Positions 27,413-38,671 are shown, counted from the stretch's first letter. The stretch is DNA of 55,525 nucleotides from Alphaproteobacteria bacterium (GCA_030833925.1 JAURGE010000012.1:1-55525), one strand, 5' to 3'. The notes: a model not told the origin generated them from the letters alone. A program made the numbers and translations.

Positions 27413-30307
27413 TCAAGCTAGATTTTGTTTTTTTGATTTCTTCGCGTTTACAAAATGGGCAAGAAATTTTCCGGTGTGACTGCCGCGGGTGCCGGCGACC
27501 TCTTCTGGCGTTCCCGCAGCTACGACTTCGCCGCCCCCGTCTCCGCCTTCCGGGCCAAGATCAATTACCCAATCAGCGGTTTTGATTACTTCTAGATTAT
27601 GCTCAATAACAATAATGCTGTTCCCTTGGTCTACAAGCGTCTGAAGTACCTCTAAAAGCTTGCGGACGTCCTCGAAGTGAAGCCCGGTGGTCGGCTCATC
27701 TAGGATGTAGAGGGTCCTACCAGTAGCCCTTCGGGATAATTCTTTTGCAAGTTTGACGCGCTGGGCTTCGCCTCCTGAGAGAGTGGTTGCGCGCTGCCCA
27801 ATCTTTACATAGCCCAAGCCAACTTGTTCCAGAGTTACTAGCTTATCGCGAATTGATGGTACTGCGGAAAACTCTTTCACGCCCTCTTCTACGGTAAGGT
27901 CTAAAATGTCCGCGATTGATCGGCCATTATACTTCACCTCAAGAGTTTCGCGGTTGTAGCGCTTCCCCTTGCAGACGTCACATTCAACATAGACATCTGG
28001 CAAGAAGTGCATCTCAATTTTTATTACACCGTCTCCTTGGCATGCCTCGCAGCGCCCCCCTTTGACATTAAAGCTAAAACGACCTGGCTTGTAACCTCGT
28101 GCTTTTGCTTCCGGAAGGCCGGCAAACCAGTCACGTATTGGTGTGAAAGCACCGGTATAAGTAGCAGGGTTGGAACGTGGCGTTCGACCTATGGGTGATT
28201 GATCAATATCAATGACTTTATCAATATATTCAGCTCCTTCGATGCGATCATGGCTCTCTGGAGCGGCGCGAGCATTCATCACCCGACGGGCCAAAGCCTT
28301 GTAAAGAGTATCAATAACCAGAGTGGACTTTCCGCCTCCGGAAACTCCAGTCACCGCTGTTAGCACCCCTAATGGAAATGAGGCGTCAATCCCTTTTAGA
28401 TTATTGCCGCGTGCACCTCGCACAGTGAGGATGCGACCATCACCTATTCGCCGAATTTTAGGAACAGAGATTTTTCTAGTTCCCATTAGGTATTGGCCTG
28501 TAAGACTTTCAGGGTGAGCCATTACATCTTCAGGAGTGCCGCAAGCGACCACTTGACCACCATGCACCCCAGCTAATGGACCCATGTCCACTACATAGTC
28601 GGCGCTGCGGATGGCATCCTCATCGTGCTCTACAACAATTACTGTATTACCCAGGTCTCGCAGACGATTTAGTGTCTGAAGAAGGCGTGCGTTGTCGCGT
28701 TGGTGAAGTCCGATAGACGGTTCGTCTAGAACATACAAAACGCCCGTTAAGCCAGATCCAATTTGTGATGCCAAGCGAATTCTCTGGCTTTCTCCTCCAG
28801 AAAGACCCCCAGACCCTCTTGATAATGTTAAATAACCCAGCCCGACATCCACTAGAAAGCCTAGTCGCTCGTTTATCTCCTTAAGTATTCTCTCACCGAT
28901 TTCGAGTTGCTTTGCAGACATTGCTTTCGGAAGAGTAAGAAACCAATCCCTCGCTCTGGTTACGGAAAAATCTGTGACTTCCGAAATATCAAGAAAATCG
29001 ACTTTTACAGCCAAAGCTTCTGGCTTCAGGCGCTTTCCATGGCAGGTTCCGCACGCCGCCGCAGACATGAATTTTGAAAGCTCCTCTCTTACCCACGAGC
29101 TGTCTGTTTCGCGCCATCTTCGTTCCAGATTGTTAACTACACCCTCAAAAGGTTTTTTAACGGTATAGCTGCGAAGGCCATCATCATATTTGATGGGTAT
29201 AACTTCTTCTTTTGATCCAAAAAGAATAGCTTCACGGACATCTTCGGGCAGCTCGCCGAATGCGGTCTTCATACTCACTTTGTAATGTTTGCAGATACCA
29301 TCAAGGGTTTGTTCGTAATAAGACGAGCTTGATGTCGCCCATGGTGCGATCGCACCGTCACGCAGCGACATTAATGGATTGGGAACTACCAGTTCAGCAT
29401 CACAATGCTGTTCTGTGCCTATCCCATCACAGACCGGACAGGCGCCAAAAGGATTATTAAAGGAGAAAAGCCGTGGTTCTATTTCTGGGATTGTAAACCC
29501 GGTTTCCGGGCATGCAAAACGGCTTGAAAAGATAGTGATAGAACCGTCATCGGCATTTTCAACAGCAGCTAGACCATCGGTCAAACCAAGCGCAGTTTCT
29601 AGGCTATCTGCTAGACGTGCTGATGCTTCTTTGCGAACAACAAACCTGTCAATCACAACATCGATATCATGTTTAAAATTCTTTTTAAGGAATGGTGCTT
29701 CCTCAATTAGGGTCACTGCCCCATCTATCTTGACGCGTTGAAACCCCCGTCGGGCGAGATCAGATAATTCTTTTCTAAATTCACCTTTTCTTCCCCTAAC
29801 GATTGGCGCGAGCAGGTACAGGCGGGTACCCTCGCCCATAGCCATAATCCGGTCCGCCATCTGACTAACAGTTTGACTTTCTATTGGTAGACCTGTTGCC
29901 GGAGAGTAGGGGATACCTGTGCGAGCCCAAAGCAATCGCATGTAGTCGTAAATTTCAGTTACAGTCCCAACCGTAGACCTTGGGTTTCGACTTGTTGTTT
30001 TCTGTTCTATGGAAATGGAAGGGGAGAGACCTTCAATAAGATCAACATCTGGTTTTTGCATCATTTCAAGGAATTGCCGAGCGTATGCAGAGAGGCTTTC
30101 TACGTATCTTCTCTGACCTTCAGCATAGATAGTATCAAACGCGAGCGAGGATTTTCCTGACCCCGAAAGTCCCGTGATTACGATCAACTGATCTCGTGGT
30201 AGGTCAACGTCGACATTCTTAAGATTATGCTCTCTCGCTCCACGAACGGATATGCTCCGTAGAGTTCCACCAGAGCTTTTATTTCTTTCGTTCGGCGCTT
30301 TCATCAT
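27413..30307 (-). CDS. uvrA: Excinuclease ABC subunit A (UvrA)
   Basis: UvrA recognises bulky DNA lesions and loads UvrB in nucleotide excision repair. The product has 964 residues, the normal size. It shows Walker [10 protein letters not shown] near residue 46, paired ABC signatures ([12 protein letters not shown] and [12 protein letters not shown]), the second Walker [10 protein letters not shown], and zinc-finger cysteines in [10 protein letters not shown] and [17 protein letters not shown]. The frame is open 219 nt further upstream to 30526, but that segment is unlike UvrA and runs into ssb; the tandem ATGs at 30307/30304 give the correct N-terminus. It diverges from ssb, the classic arrangement. 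I saw no alphaproteobacterial LexA box (GTTC-N7-GTTC) between them. Confidence 0.97.
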   Translation of the reverse strand: MMKAPNERNKSSGGTLRSISVRGAREHNLKNVDVDLPRDQLIVITGLSGSGKSSLAFDTIYAEGQRRYVESLSAYARQFLEMMQKPDVDLIEGLSPSISIEQKTTSRNPRSTVGTVTEIYDYMRLLWARTGIPYSPATGLPIESQTVSQMADRIMAMGEGTRLYLLAPIVRGRKGEFRKELSDLARRGFQRVKIDGAVTLIEEAPFLKKNFKHDIDVVIDRFVVRKEASARLADSLETALGLTDGLAAVENADDGSITIFSSRFACPETGFTIPEIEPRLFSFNNPFGACPVCDGIGTEQHCDAELVVPNPLMSLRDGAIAPWATSSSSYYEQTLDGICKHYKVSMKTAFGELPEDVREAILFGSKEEVIPIKYDDGLRSYTVKKPFEGVVNNLERRWRETDSSWVREELSKFMSAAACGTCHGKRLKPEALAVKVDFLDISEVTDFSVTRARDWFLTLPKAMSAKQLEIGERILKEINERLGFLVDVGLGYLTLSRGSGGLSGGESQRIRLASQIGSGLTGVLYVLDEPSIGLHQRDNARLLQTLNRLRDLGNTVIVVEHDEDAIRSADYVVDMGPLAGVHGGQVVACGTPEDVMAHPESLTGQYLMGTRKISVPKIRRIGDGRILTVRGARGNNLKGIDASFPLGVLTAVTGVSGGGKSTLVIDTLYKALARRVMNARAAPESHDRIEGAEYIDKVIDIDQSPIGRTPRSNPATYTGAFTPIRDWFAGLPEAKARGYKPGRFSFNVKGGRCEACQGDGVIKIEMHFLPDVYVECDVCKGKRYNRETLEVKYNGRSIADILDLTVEEGVKEFSAVPSIRDKLVTLEQVGLGYVKIGQRATTLSGGEAQRVKLAKELSRRATGRTLYILDEPTTGLHFEDVRKLLEVLQTLVDQGNSIIVIEHNLEVIKTADWVIDLGPEGGDGGGEVVAAGTPEEVAGTRGSHTGKFLAHFVNAKKSKKQNLA

Positions 30308-30500
30308 CGGTATTCTTCTACCTCTCCAGGCGCGGGTATAGAGCCTCACCACAGATTTCGGAGTACTGAAGCTGTGGACAAAATTGATAAGTCTTCGGGT
30401 CGCCGAATCCCAGTTGATGCGGGTATTGTGATATCGTTTAAAAAAGATAACGAGTTTAGGTGGATCAGAATGTAGATCTGCCTTGTTTGGAGACAAGCCT

Positions 30501-31001
30501 ATGTCCGGCAGTGTTAATAAAGTCATTCTTGTTGGAAATCTTGGCCGTGACCCAGAGTATACCCAGACCCAGGATGGCCGTCGGTTTGCCCGTCTTTCTG
30601 TGGCTACTTCTGAGCGGTGGAGAGATCGTCAATCTGGTGAGCGGCGCGAGCAGACAGAGTGGCACCGTGTCGTGATTTTTAATGAAAATCTTGTCGATGT
30701 TTCGGAGCGTTTCTTGCGCAAGGGCAGTAAGGTTTTCATTGAAGGCCAACTCCAAACAAGAAAATGGCAGGACCAATCTGGCGCAGATCGTTATTCCACA
30801 GAGGTCGTACTAAGTCGTTTCCGTGGCGAGCTGACAATGCTGGATGGTCGAGGCGATGGAAGTGATTCAGGAGAACCCGGTGGGGATTACGGTGGGGACT
30901 ATCAGCGGGGCCAACAAGGCTCTGGCGGTATGGGCGGAGCTCGTCAAGTCGAGGGTGGCAGGCCCGCGCCGATGGACTTGGATGATGATATTCCGTTCTA
31001 G
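30501..31001 (+). CDS. ssb: Single-stranded DNA-binding protein
   Basis: SSB coats single-stranded DNA in replication, recombination and repair. The 166-residue protein has the OB fold from [19 protein letters not shown] to about residue 110, a Gly/Asp/Gln-rich flexible linker, and the acidic C-terminal tip LDDDIPF that recruits partner proteins. The ATG at 30501 has a GGAG about 9 nt upstream; the frame continues back to 30483, but this start matches the family. It is followed by a 327-nt gap before gyrA. The uvrA/ssb/gyrA/coaD order matches many alphaproteobacteria, except that no marC gene lies between ssb and gyrA. Confidence 0.97.
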   Translation: MSGSVNKVILVGNLGRDPEYTQTQDGRRFARLSVATSERWRDRQSGERREQTEWHRVVIFNENLVDVSERFLRKGSKVFIEGQLQTRKWQDQSGADRYSTEVVLSRFRGELTMLDGRGDGSDSGEPGGDYGGDYQRGQQGSGGMGGARQVEGGRPAPMDLDDDIPF

Positions 31002-31328
31002 TATCGGACTATCAGGCCATTGTCCGAGTTAAGGAAATTTGGGCAGAGCATGCGCTGATCTAAAAATAGATTTTGATTAAGTTAAATAACTCTCATTCAG
31101 AGGGGCTAACTGCAGGTTCCGTTCATTAAATTTTAGTTGTGTAGTTAGTGGCTACAAGTGCTGCAGCGGATGCTGACTTATGGCTCCATACAGATCCGGT
31201 CTGATGAAGCAAACAAGTCTTTGAATGCGTAAAATAACAGGCTTTTTGGTTCCATTCTGCACAAAAATTAGCTATAAAACTGTGATTCTAGGTTATTCTT
31301 ACTTTATCAATTTTTCGGGAGTTTTTGC
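31002..31328. promoter_or_regulatory. ssb-gyrA intergenic region (gyrA promoter region)
   Basis: A 327-nt gap that should contain the gyrA promoter. Just after ssb, TCGGAC and GTCCGA (31004-31027) form a 6-bp stem with a 12-nt loop but no U-run, so it is a weak terminator at best. Nearer gyrA the DNA is A+T-rich with a TATAAA-like box near 31273 and a GATTC (GANTC) near 31284. GGGAG at about 31317 is the gyrA Shine-Dalgarno. I see no convincing ORF or known RNA here. Confidence 0.35.
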
Positions 31329-34010
31329 GTGTCAGACACCTCGCCACCGCGATCAGACGAGGTGCGCGCCGTCTCCATAGAAGAGGAGATGCAGCGCTCT
31401 TATCTCGACTACGCTATGAGCGTAATCGTAGCTCGAGCAATTCCCGATGTCCGCGACGGACTCAAGCCGGTTCACCGACGCATTCTCTATGCAATGAGAG
31501 AGGGTGGCTATGATTGGAGCCGTCCTTTTAGGAAGTCCGCACGCATCGTTGGTGACGTTATGGGTAAATATCATCCCCATGGCGATTCAGCGATATACGA
31601 TGCATTGGTGCGCATGGCGCAAGATTTTTCTATGCGGCTGCCGTTGGTATCGGGCCAAGGGAACTTTGGTTCCATGGACGGCGATCCACCAGCTGCCATG
31701 CGCTATACTGAGGCTCGGTTAGCCAATTCTGCAGAGGCTCTGCTCGCCGATATTGATAAAGATACTGTAGATTTTCAGGCTAATTACGATGAGTCGGACC
31801 AAGAGCCTGCTGTTTTACCGGCTCAATTTCCTCACCTCCTGGTAAATGGCGCTGGTGGTATTGCCGTTGGTATGGCGACTAATATTCCGCCACACAACCT
31901 AAGTGAGGTTATTGATGCAACTCTGGCGCTCATTGATAACCCGGCTATAGATCTCGACGGCCTGCTAGAAATTATGCCAGGCCCAGACTTTCCAACTGGT
32001 GGGCTTATCATGGGCCGTGGTGGCATCCGGCAGGCCTTCGCCACTGGCCGCGGGTCTGTGATTATGCGGGCAAAGACGGAGATAGACCTCCGCCGGAATG
32101 CTATCCTCGTTCACGAGATTCCGTATCAGATCAACAAGTCGCGACTGGTTGAAAGAATTGCAGAAGTTTCTTCCCTTAAGCTTGTTGAGGGTATCTCTGA
32201 GCTGCGGGACGAAAGTGACCGGCATGGGGTTCGGATTGTGGTGGACCTCAAGCGTGACGCTAACGCTGAAGTCGTACTGAATCAGCTTTTCAGACATACC
32301 GCTCTTCAAACGAGCTTTGGCGTGAACATGTTAGCTCTTAATGGCGGACGCCCAGAGCTTCTATCCATCAAATCCGTGCTTGAGGCTTTTGTAGCATTTC
32401 GCGAGCAGGTTATCGCGCGACGAACTCAACACGAACTCGCCAAAGCCCGTGCCCGTGGTCATGTACTGCTCGGCTTGGTCGTTGCAGTAGCTAACATTGA
32501 CGAGGTGATAGCAGTAATTCGGGCCGCACCCGACCCTCAGGCAGCCCGGGAAGCGCTGTTTTCGCGCGCATGGCCAGCGGCTGATGTGGCGCCATTAGTT
32601 GCCCTTTTGGGTCCAGAAGAAAGTGGAGCCTTGACCGATGCGGGTTACAGGTTCTCTGAAATTCAGGCGCGTGCAATTCTTGATCTCCGTTTGCATCGGT
32701 TGACCGGTCTTGAGCGTGAAAAAATCACCGAAGAGTTGGATGAAACTGCGGCTAACATTCGAGAATATTTAGAAATACTGGGTAATCGAGTGCGTTTACT
32801 CGAGGTTATGCGTGGTGAGCTCACCAATTTGAAAGAAAGGTTTGGAACACCGCGTCGCACACAGATTGAAGAAGGTGGAGCTGATCAGGACGACGAGGAT
32901 CTGATACAGCGAGAAGAGATGGTGGTGACTGTTTCCGCGAATGGCTATGTCAAACGTTCAGCGTTAGCAGAATATCGTGAGCAGAAGCGCGGTGGTAAAG
33001 GCAGATCGGGTATGTCGACCCGTGATGAAGACGTGGTTCGTGATGTTTTTGTGGCTTCCACGCATGCTCCTGTGTTGTTTTTCACGACAAAAGGCATTGT
33101 TTACAAGTTGAAGGTATACAAGCTGCCTCTCGGAGGACCAAACTCGCGTGGCCGTCCATTAGTGCAGCTTCTGCCTCTGGACGATGGTGAAACGATCTCT
33201 GCTGTGCTCCCTCTTCCTGAGGATTCAGAAGAGTGGGGCAAGATGAACGTTATGTTTGCGACGCAATCTGGAAACGTGCGTCGCAATCTTCTCTCTGATT
33301 TTTCCAACGTCATGGCAAATGGTAAAATTGCCATGAAACTTGGTGAATCAGACGCGTTGATAGGTGTTGCCTTATGTGAGCCAGGTGATCACGTTCTGCT
33401 GTCTACGGCTCGAGCACGTTGCATTAGGTTCCCCGTTGAAGAAGTTCGTGTGTTTGCTGGCCGCAACTCAACCGGCAATCGCGGTATTGACTTGGCGTCT
33501 GAAGATGGAGTGATTTCACTGTCGATCATTGACGGTGCCGAATTTGGTGCCGATGAACGTGATGCGTATCTCAAACAATCAACCGCATTGCGCCGGGGTG
33601 AATCTGCGGAAGATGGTGGTCTACCCGCTGAAATATTTGATGAATTTAAGGGACGAGAGCAATTCATCCTAACGCTTGCATCTAATGGTGTTGGTAAGCG
33701 GACCTCATCATATGATTATCGTGTCACCCGCAGGGGGGGCAAAGGCATCGAGCTGATGAGTCTTGATAAAGGTGCTGAGGTTGTTGGTGCCTTCCCAATT
33801 TCAGATCAAGATGGGCTGGTACTTGTTACTAATGGCGGACAACTCATTCGATGCCCAGTTGATGAAATCCGAATAGCTCGGCGTTCGACCCGCGGGGTGA
33901 AAATATTCGATGTTGCAGATGGTGATCGTGTTGTGTCTGTTTCACCACTGCACGAGCAGGAAGAGGTCGCATCTTCGGGTGCAGCCGAAGCCTCTGTCGA
34001 AAAAGAATAA
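31329..34010 (+). CDS. gyrA: DNA gyrase subunit A
   Basis: GyrA is the DNA-breaking subunit of gyrase, which introduces negative supercoils. The 893-residue protein has the catalytic Tyr126 in [10 protein letters not shown], the quinolone-pocket residues Ser87 and Asp91 in [10 protein letters not shown] (the susceptible-type residues), a coiled coil, and a C-terminal beta-pinwheel with a GyrA-box-like KRGGKGRSG near residue 556. It starts at GTG 31329, supported by GGGAG upstream. Local G+C is somewhat above its neighbours. coaD begins 24 nt after its stop and is probably co-transcribed. Confidence 0.97.
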   Translation: MSDTSPPRSDEVRAVSIEEEMQRSYLDYAMSVIVARAIPDVRDGLKPVHRRILYAMREGGYDWSRPFRKSARIVGDVMGKYHPHGDSAIYDALVRMAQDFSMRLPLVSGQGNFGSMDGDPPAAMRYTEARLANSAEALLADIDKDTVDFQANYDESDQEPAVLPAQFPHLLVNGAGGIAVGMATNIPPHNLSEVIDATLALIDNPAIDLDGLLEIMPGPDFPTGGLIMGRGGIRQAFATGRGSVIMRAKTEIDLRRNAILVHEIPYQINKSRLVERIAEVSSLKLVEGISELRDESDRHGVRIVVDLKRDANAEVVLNQLFRHTALQTSFGVNMLALNGGRPELLSIKSVLEAFVAFREQVIARRTQHELAKARARGHVLLGLVVAVANIDEVIAVIRAAPDPQAAREALFSRAWPAADVAPLVALLGPEESGALTDAGYRFSEIQARAILDLRLHRLTGLEREKITEELDETAANIREYLEILGNRVRLLEVMRGELTNLKERFGTPRRTQIEEGGADQDDEDLIQREEMVVTVSANGYVKRSALAEYREQKRGGKGRSGMSTRDEDVVRDVFVASTHAPVLFFTTKGIVYKLKVYKLPLGGPNSRGRPLVQLLPLDDGETISAVLPLPEDSEEWGKMNVMFATQSGNVRRNLLSDFSNVMANGKIAMKLGESDALIGVALCEPGDHVLLSTARARCIRFPVEEVRVFAGRNSTGNRGIDLASEDGVISLSIIDGAEFGADERDAYLKQSTALRRGESAEDGGLPAEIFDEFKGREQFILTLASNGVGKRTSSYDYRVTRRGGKGIELMSLDKGAEVVGAFPISDQDGLVLVTNGGQLIRCPVDEIRIARRSTRGVKIFDVADGDRVVSVSPLHEQEEVASSGAAEASVEKE

Positions 34011-34034
34011 GCGAAGCGCTAGGAGATTAGTCCT

Positions 34035-34577
34035 ATGTCTAGTGTTGTGGGTTTGTATCCCGGAACGTTCGATCCCCCCACGAACGGACACTTTGATATA
34101 ATACTGCGTGGTGCAAAATTGGTTGACCGTTTGATAGTTGGAGTGGCTATCAATGCGGGGAAGGGACCGATGTTTGATATCGATCAACGGGTTGGCATGG
34201 TTCGCGAATGGGTGAGCAATTTAGAGGATGTTGAATTAGCAAAGCGTATTGTCGTTCAGACGATGGATGGATTGCTAGTACATTATGCGGAAGAGAACGG
34301 AGCGAGTTGCATCGTTCGCGGACTTCGTGCGGTTTCAGATTTTGACTATGAGTTTCAAATGGCCGGTATGAACAGTCGTTTGAATGATGATATCGAGACA
34401 ATATTCCTTATGGCATCGGAGCGATGCCAATTCATTTCCTCACGGTTTGTTAAAGAAATTGGCGGCCTTGGGGGTGATATTTCCACGTTTGTTCCACCGC
34501 ATGTAAAAGCCGCTTTACATGAGCGTCTCGCTAAAGGTGCTCAGGTACTTTCCGGTGCGGCATCTAAAGCTTATTGA
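34035..34577 (+). CDS. coaD: Phosphopantetheine adenylyltransferase CoaD
   Basis: CoaD transfers AMP from ATP to 4'-phosphopantetheine, the penultimate step of CoA synthesis. The 180-residue protein has the nucleotidyltransferase motif GTFDPPTNGH at residues 10-19 and the later IVRGLRAVSDFDYEFQMA and SSRFVKEI motifs typical of CoaD. AGGAG precedes the ATG. It follows gyrA by 24 nt, the usual alphaproteobacterial order. The 3' end is followed by the promoter of a tRNA gene. Confidence 0.96.
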   Translation: MSSVVGLYPGTFDPPTNGHFDIILRGAKLVDRLIVGVAINAGKGPMFDIDQRVGMVREWVSNLEDVELAKRIVVQTMDGLLVHYAEENGASCIVRGLRAVSDFDYEFQMAGMNSRLNDDIETIFLMASERCQFISSRFVKEIGGLGGDISTFVPPHVKAALHERLAKGAQVLSGAASKAY

Positions 34578-34595
34578 TAGGCAAATAAGAACGGC

Positions 34596-34624
34596 TTGAC
34601 CCGCCAGCCTTAGCGCCATAGTTT
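34596..34624 (+). promoter_or_regulatory. Promoter of tRNA-Lys
   Basis: A TTGACC (34596-34601) and a TAGTTT (34619-34624) are separated by exactly 17 nt, a good housekeeping sigma-factor promoter. Transcription would start near 34631, leaving a leader of about 28 nt before the mature tRNA at 34659. Confidence 0.55.
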
Positions 34625-34658
34625 CCCGTCAACTCCTTGCCGAGTTTGGCATTTCGGA

Positions 34659-34730
<72 letters not shown>

Positions 34731-34734
<4 letters not shown>

Positions 34735-34770
34735 TTTTATTCAGAAAATTGAATGTAAATGGTGGTGTTT
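34731..34770 (+). terminator. Candidate terminator overlapping the tRNA-Lys CCA end
   Basis: ACCATTT at 34731 pairs with AAATGGT ending at 34763, and an inner ATTC/GAAT extends the stem past a small internal loop around an 8-nt loop. A GGTGTTTT follows, an imperfect U-run. Because the stem includes the encoded ACCA end, it could serve as terminator and processing boundary for the tRNA. Confidence 0.4.
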
Positions 34771-34796
34771 TGGTAACACTTTAACAGGGCTTGCCA

Positions 34797-36737
34797 ATGC
34801 GGTTTGACGGCCGAGTTTTGATTCTTGGAACTACCAGTGGTGCTGTGGCTAGGCAATTAGCTGGTGAGGAAATATCACTCGATGAAGCCGGCATTCTAAG
34901 AACAGACGTATCGACGGATGAAATCACACCGTTACAGGTGATGCTCAATTATGATGATAAATTAGCGCGCTTTGCCCATACTGGTTTAGTTATAAACGGT
35001 GAGCGTCCAGTCGCTGAGAATGCACTTGTCGAAGCAGGTATTTCTGTAATTGTTGCTGGCCGTCGTTATGGCAAAGGCTCTTCTCGTGAGCATAGTCCCT
35101 TCGCCGAGCTCTCTGCTGGTGTAAAGCTAGTGATAGCTGAGAGCTTTGAACGCATCTATCGTCAAAATTGCGATAATCTGGGCATCTTTACTTCGACCGA
35201 TTTTGGTTTGATTGACCGCATCCGCGCTGGCGAAGATATTCCTGTTGATGAGTTGGTAGCTGATAGAGATCATCTTGCTGCTTCCATTTTAAGAGCAGGT
35301 GGGCTGCTAGCTTATGGTCAAGTCAAATTAAAGGGAGCAAACAGACTCTCCGTTAATTGTATAGGGCCGCAAACCTTGGCCCAAAAAATTATTTCTCGAT
35401 TTGCTTTGGATGTAGCGGATCTTGATTGGGACATGGCCTCAGGAACCGGAGGTTTTGTGCGTGCGGACTACCGGTTCATCATCGAATATTATTGCCCTAT
35501 GGCCGTTCACATGCTGGACAAGGCGTTCGGCCATCCTCTTGAACTCGAAGCACCTGAGACGATCATTCTATTTGAGGATCACCTCTCTTATGCACATCGC
35601 TCGCCAACGCATGTAAGGCTTGGCCTGTTAGACGGCGTCAAAAATCTATCTGAAGCTCACCGACGTTTTGCGAAAACCTATGGTTTAAAGAATCATGGCT
35701 GGCTTGTTGGTGAGGAGGGGTCAGAGGGTATCAGTCATGCCATGATGATCGAACGATACGCTCTGCCGGGAAGAATTGTTGTTGGCACAGATAGTCACAC
35801 ACCGCATTCGGGAGCACTTGGTTGCTTCGCTTTTGGTGTGGGAACTACCGATATGGCTAATGCCTTCATGACTGGTGCTATTCGTCTAAATATGGCGGAC
35901 AGTCTTCTAGTACATCTTAAGGGCCAACGCCGGATTGGGGTTACTGCGAAGGACATAGCGCTAACTCTTCTTTCAATGCCGTTCATCAAAAAAGGTGGTG
36001 GGCTGGGAAAAATTTTTGAATTTACTGGCCCCATAATTGAAGCCATGTCAATCGATGAACGGGCAACATTAACTAATATGGTGGCAGAGCTTGGAGGACT
36101 AACTGGAATCTGTGCACCAGATGAGGAGACCATTCGTTTTCTAAAGGAGCGACGTGGCATTAATTTTGAAATTGAGGATTGGATGCAATCAGATGAAGGC
36201 GCACCCTATGCGCATGAAATAGTTCTAGATTGCAGCGACTTGGGGCCCATGCTTGCCCGTCCTGGTGATCCTGGTAACGGTGTTGCGCTAGCTGAATTAG
36301 AGAAACCTGTTCCCGTTCAAATTGCCTACGGAGGATCTTGTACAGCGGGAAAGCGGGAAGATTTTGATCATTACTTTGAAGTCGCTAAATGGGCTAGGGA
36401 CCGGCAGATGCGAGTAGCCGATGGCGTCAAGCTATACCTGCAGTGTGGTACCCTTGATGTTCGTCAGTACTGTATCGATAAAGGGTATTTGGAGACTTTT
36501 GAGGCAATAGGTGCAGAGTTGCTGGGGCCTGCGTGTGGCGCTTGCGGCCAGTGTGGTCCTGGGGTCACTGAAAACGAAAATCAGACCGTAATTTCAGCGA
36601 TTAACCGCAATTTTTCGGGTCGTGGTGGTCCAGGCGAAGTATGGCTTGCTAGTCCGCCGACTGTTGTTGCAAGCGCTCTGGCTGGAGAGATTTTGTCTTT
36701 TAATGATTTGAAGGCGCGACGATTTGAGGGCGAATAG
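34797..36737 (+). CDS. Aconitase/isopropylmalate dehydratase family fusion, swivel domain first
   Basis: A 646-residue [4Fe-4S] hydro-lyase. Residues 1 to about 185 form the small swivel domain (LeuD-like, with RRYGKGSSREHSPF and VIAESFERIYRQN). The catalytic LeuC/aconitase large domain follows, from PQTLAQKI, with VGTDSHTPHSGALG and the cluster ligands in GGSCTAGKR and GPACGACGQCGPG. This order is the reverse of AcnA and matches AcnB without its N-terminal HEAT-like domain. The usual SCTNGR substrate loop is SCTAGK. It could be an aconitase, isopropylmalate isomerase or a related hydro-lyase. No leuB or citrate-cycle gene is adjacent. The ATG at 34797 was preferred to the TTG at 34791. Confidence 0.8.
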   Translation: MRFDGRVLILGTTSGAVARQLAGEEISLDEAGILRTDVSTDEITPLQVMLNYDDKLARFAHTGLVINGERPVAENALVEAGISVIVAGRRYGKGSSREHSPFAELSAGVKLVIAESFERIYRQNCDNLGIFTSTDFGLIDRIRAGEDIPVDELVADRDHLAASILRAGGLLAYGQVKLKGANRLSVNCIGPQTLAQKIISRFALDVADLDWDMASGTGGFVRADYRFIIEYYCPMAVHMLDKAFGHPLELEAPETIILFEDHLSYAHRSPTHVRLGLLDGVKNLSEAHRRFAKTYGLKNHGWLVGEEGSEGISHAMMIERYALPGRIVVGTDSHTPHSGALGCFAFGVGTTDMANAFMTGAIRLNMADSLLVHLKGQRRIGVTAKDIALTLLSMPFIKKGGGLGKIFEFTGPIIEAMSIDERATLTNMVAELGGLTGICAPDEETIRFLKERRGINFEIEDWMQSDEGAPYAHEIVLDCSDLGPMLARPGDPGNGVALAELEKPVPVQIAYGGSCTAGKREDFDHYFEVAKWARDRQMRVADGVKLYLQCGTLDVRQYCIDKGYLETFEAIGAELLGPACGACGQCGPGVTENENQTVISAINRNFSGRGGPGEVWLASPPTVVASALAGEILSFNDLKARRFEGE

Positions 36738-36948
36738 AGGCCTTTGTCGTATTTACAGTCTTTTATTAAAATTCTGATTGATTTTAACGAGACCTTATTT
36801 GGAAACCCATTTTGGGTTCTAAGAAAAATATTCTTAAAATTAGAAAAAATGGAATTAAGAGCACGTGCCTTGAACTCGACTTAATTATTTAAACTTTTGG
36901 GCACGATAATGTGCAAAGATTTTCCGGTGGTTTTTGGGGAGATGGTAA

Positions 36949-38007
36949 ATGCGATTAGGGCTTTCGATTGGGTATTCCGGGGCTAATCTTGAGATACCCA
37001 TTGATCGTATTAAGCGAGCTGAGGCTTTGGGTTACGATGCTGTTTGGACTGCAGAAGCCTATGGATCTGATGCTGTAACGCCATTGGCCTATATTGCTGC
37101 TCATACAAGTCGTATTCGTTTAGGCACAGCAATTATGCAGCTTGCAGCCCGAACTCCCGCTAACGCTGCAATGTCTGCTGCAACAGTAGATGCGATGGCG
37201 GGAGGCGGCCGCTTTATCGCTGGCCTAGGAGTTTCAGGACCGCAGATTGTCGAAGGTTGGTATGGCCAACCATGGGGTCGTCCCTATTACCGCCTGAAGG
37301 ATTACGTAGAAATAATGCGAAAGGTTTTTCGGCGTGAGTCCCCAGTTTCTCATGATGGTCATGAGATAAGTCTTCCTTATCATGGCCCTGGAGAAGCGGG
37401 TGTTGGTAAACCCTTAAAGTCTATTTTGCATATGAACCCAGATATCCCGATCATGATAGGCGCGGGTAACGAAGCAACGGTTCGTTTAACTGCGGAAATT
37501 TGTGACGGCTGGTTACCGCTTGGACTGACCCCTGATGCTGCAAAAGAGTATCTTCCCTGGGTAGAGGAGGGCTTCGAGCGCGCCCGAGCAAAGGGTATCG
37601 ATAAAGGATTTCATAATTTTGAGGTCGTTGCATCAGCCCACGTGGATGTAGACAGTGATGTTAAGGCAGCACTTGATCGATTAAAGCCAGAAGTTGCTTT
37701 GTACGTTGGAGGTATGGGGCACCGTAATAAAAACTTCCACAATGATATGATGGTGCGCAGAGGGTTTGGTGATGCGGCCCGCAGGATACAAGAGCTCTTT
37801 TTAGCTGGGCATAAGGATGAGGCAGCATCTGCCGTTCCAGACGAGTGGGTAGATGAAAAGGCGCTTGTTGGGCCACCAGCCCGGATTAAACAGCGTTATA
37901 GGCGATGGGAGGATACCGAGATGATTGACTCTCTGTACGTCAGATCAAATCAGGATGAAGCCGTCGAGGTTATGGCAGAAGCCGCTAGGCTGAACGCACC
38001 TCGTTGA
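36949..38007 (+). CDS. Luciferase-like (LLM) flavin/F420-dependent oxidoreductase
   Basis: A 352-residue TIM-barrel protein of the bacterial luciferase-like family (PF00296). Features are [11 protein letters not shown], the [19 protein letters not shown] motif, [38 protein letters not shown] and the [21 protein letters not shown] phosphate-binding segment (cofactor site by family). The pattern is closest to the F420-dependent subgroup, but FMN cannot be excluded. Its 3' end overlaps the convergent cysE by 23 nt. A 211-nt A+T-rich gap precedes it, containing a weak hairpin (AACCCA-TTT-TGGGTT at 36804-36818) that might end the upstream aconitase-family transcript. The substrate is unknown. Confidence 0.83.
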   Translation: MRLGLSIGYSGANLEIPIDRIKRAEALGYDAVWTAEAYGSDAVTPLAYIAAHTSRIRLGTAIMQLAARTPANAAMSAATVDAMAGGGRFIAGLGVSGPQIVEGWYGQPWGRPYYRLKDYVEIMRKVFRRESPVSHDGHEISLPYHGPGEAGVGKPLKSILHMNPDIPIMIGAGNEATVRLTAEICDGWLPLGLTPDAAKEYLPWVEEGFERARAKGIDKGFHNFEVVASAHVDVDSDVKAALDRLKPEVALYVGGMGHRNKNFHNDMMVRRGFGDAARRIQELFLAGHKDEAASAVPDEWVDEKALVGPPARIKQRYRRWEDTEMIDSLYVRSNQDEAVEVMAEAARLNAPR

Positions 38008-38671
38008 TTGCTTGTTGCCGTTCTGCTTCTAACTCGTTTACCCGCGTCCTCAAGGATTCCAGTTCTGTTTGTATCTCTGCAAGAGATTTAGCAAGTGGGT
38101 CGTTAATCTCGAGTCCCACGGCATATGCCGCAAAATCTTCAGGTTCAGAGGCTGGTTTGGAACGCTGTGCAATGGTGGCTGGTATGCCCACTACTGTTAC
38201 GCCAGGTGGTACTGCTTCTAGAACGACTGCATTAGCACCTATTCGAGCGCCAGCTCCAACTGTAAATGGGCCCAATATTTGCGCTCCAGAGCCGACGATA
38301 ACGCCATCTTCCAGAGTTGGGTGCCGTTTGCCTTTGGCTAGAGAAGTCCCACCAAGAGTAACTCCTTGATAAAGGGTTACATCGTCTCCAATTTCTGCGG
38401 TCTCGCCTATCACCACACCCATGCCATGGTCGATAAAAAGGCGTTCGCCTATTTTCGCTCCAGGATGAATTTCAATTCCCGAGAGCATCCTTCCGAGGTG
38501 CGAAACAAAACGCCCAACGGTAAAGAGCTTGTGCCGCCATAGCCAACTTGAAAGTCGATAGCATGTCAGGGCATGGAAGCCAGGATAAGACAGTACAACG
38601 TCCCAGCGACTTCTAAGCGCTGGGTCACGAGCAACATACGAGTCTATTTCCTGGAACAATCGGTTGAACAT
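37985..38671 (-). CDS. cysE: Serine O-acetyltransferase CysE (EpsC-type)
   Basis: This enzyme makes O-acetylserine from serine and acetyl-CoA, feeding cysteine synthesis. The 228-residue protein has the short N-terminal helical region of the EpsC type rather than the longer E. coli one, then a left-handed beta-helix of hexapeptide repeats with [13 protein letters not shown], the [16 protein letters not shown] loop and VVGIPA. Residues from about 190 form a heptad-like charged helix ([21 protein letters not shown]). It ends in Ser-Ala, not the C-terminal Ile that CysE normally inserts into CysK. It diverges from cysK and overlaps the LLM gene at the 3' end. Confidence 0.93.
   Translation of the reverse strand: MFNRLFQEIDSYVARDPALRSRWDVVLSYPGFHALTCYRLSSWLWRHKLFTVGRFVSHLGRMLSGIEIHPGAKIGERLFIDHGMGVVIGETAEIGDDVTLYQGVTLGGTSLAKGKRHPTLEDGVIVGSGAQILGPFTVGAGARIGANAVVLEAVPPGVTVVGIPATIAQRSKPASEPEDFAAYAVGLEINDPLAKSLAEIQTELESLRTRVNELEAERQQAINEVRSA

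Noticed and set aside
30308-30500. Possible LexA/SOS box between uvrA and ssb
   Set aside because: Neither GTTC-N7-GTTC nor its reverse is present in this gap.
30308-30526. N-terminal extension of uvrA open to 30526
   Set aside because: It does not resemble UvrA, overlaps the ssb start region, and lacks a Shine-Dalgarno; the ATG pair at 30307/30304 gives a normal-length UvrA.
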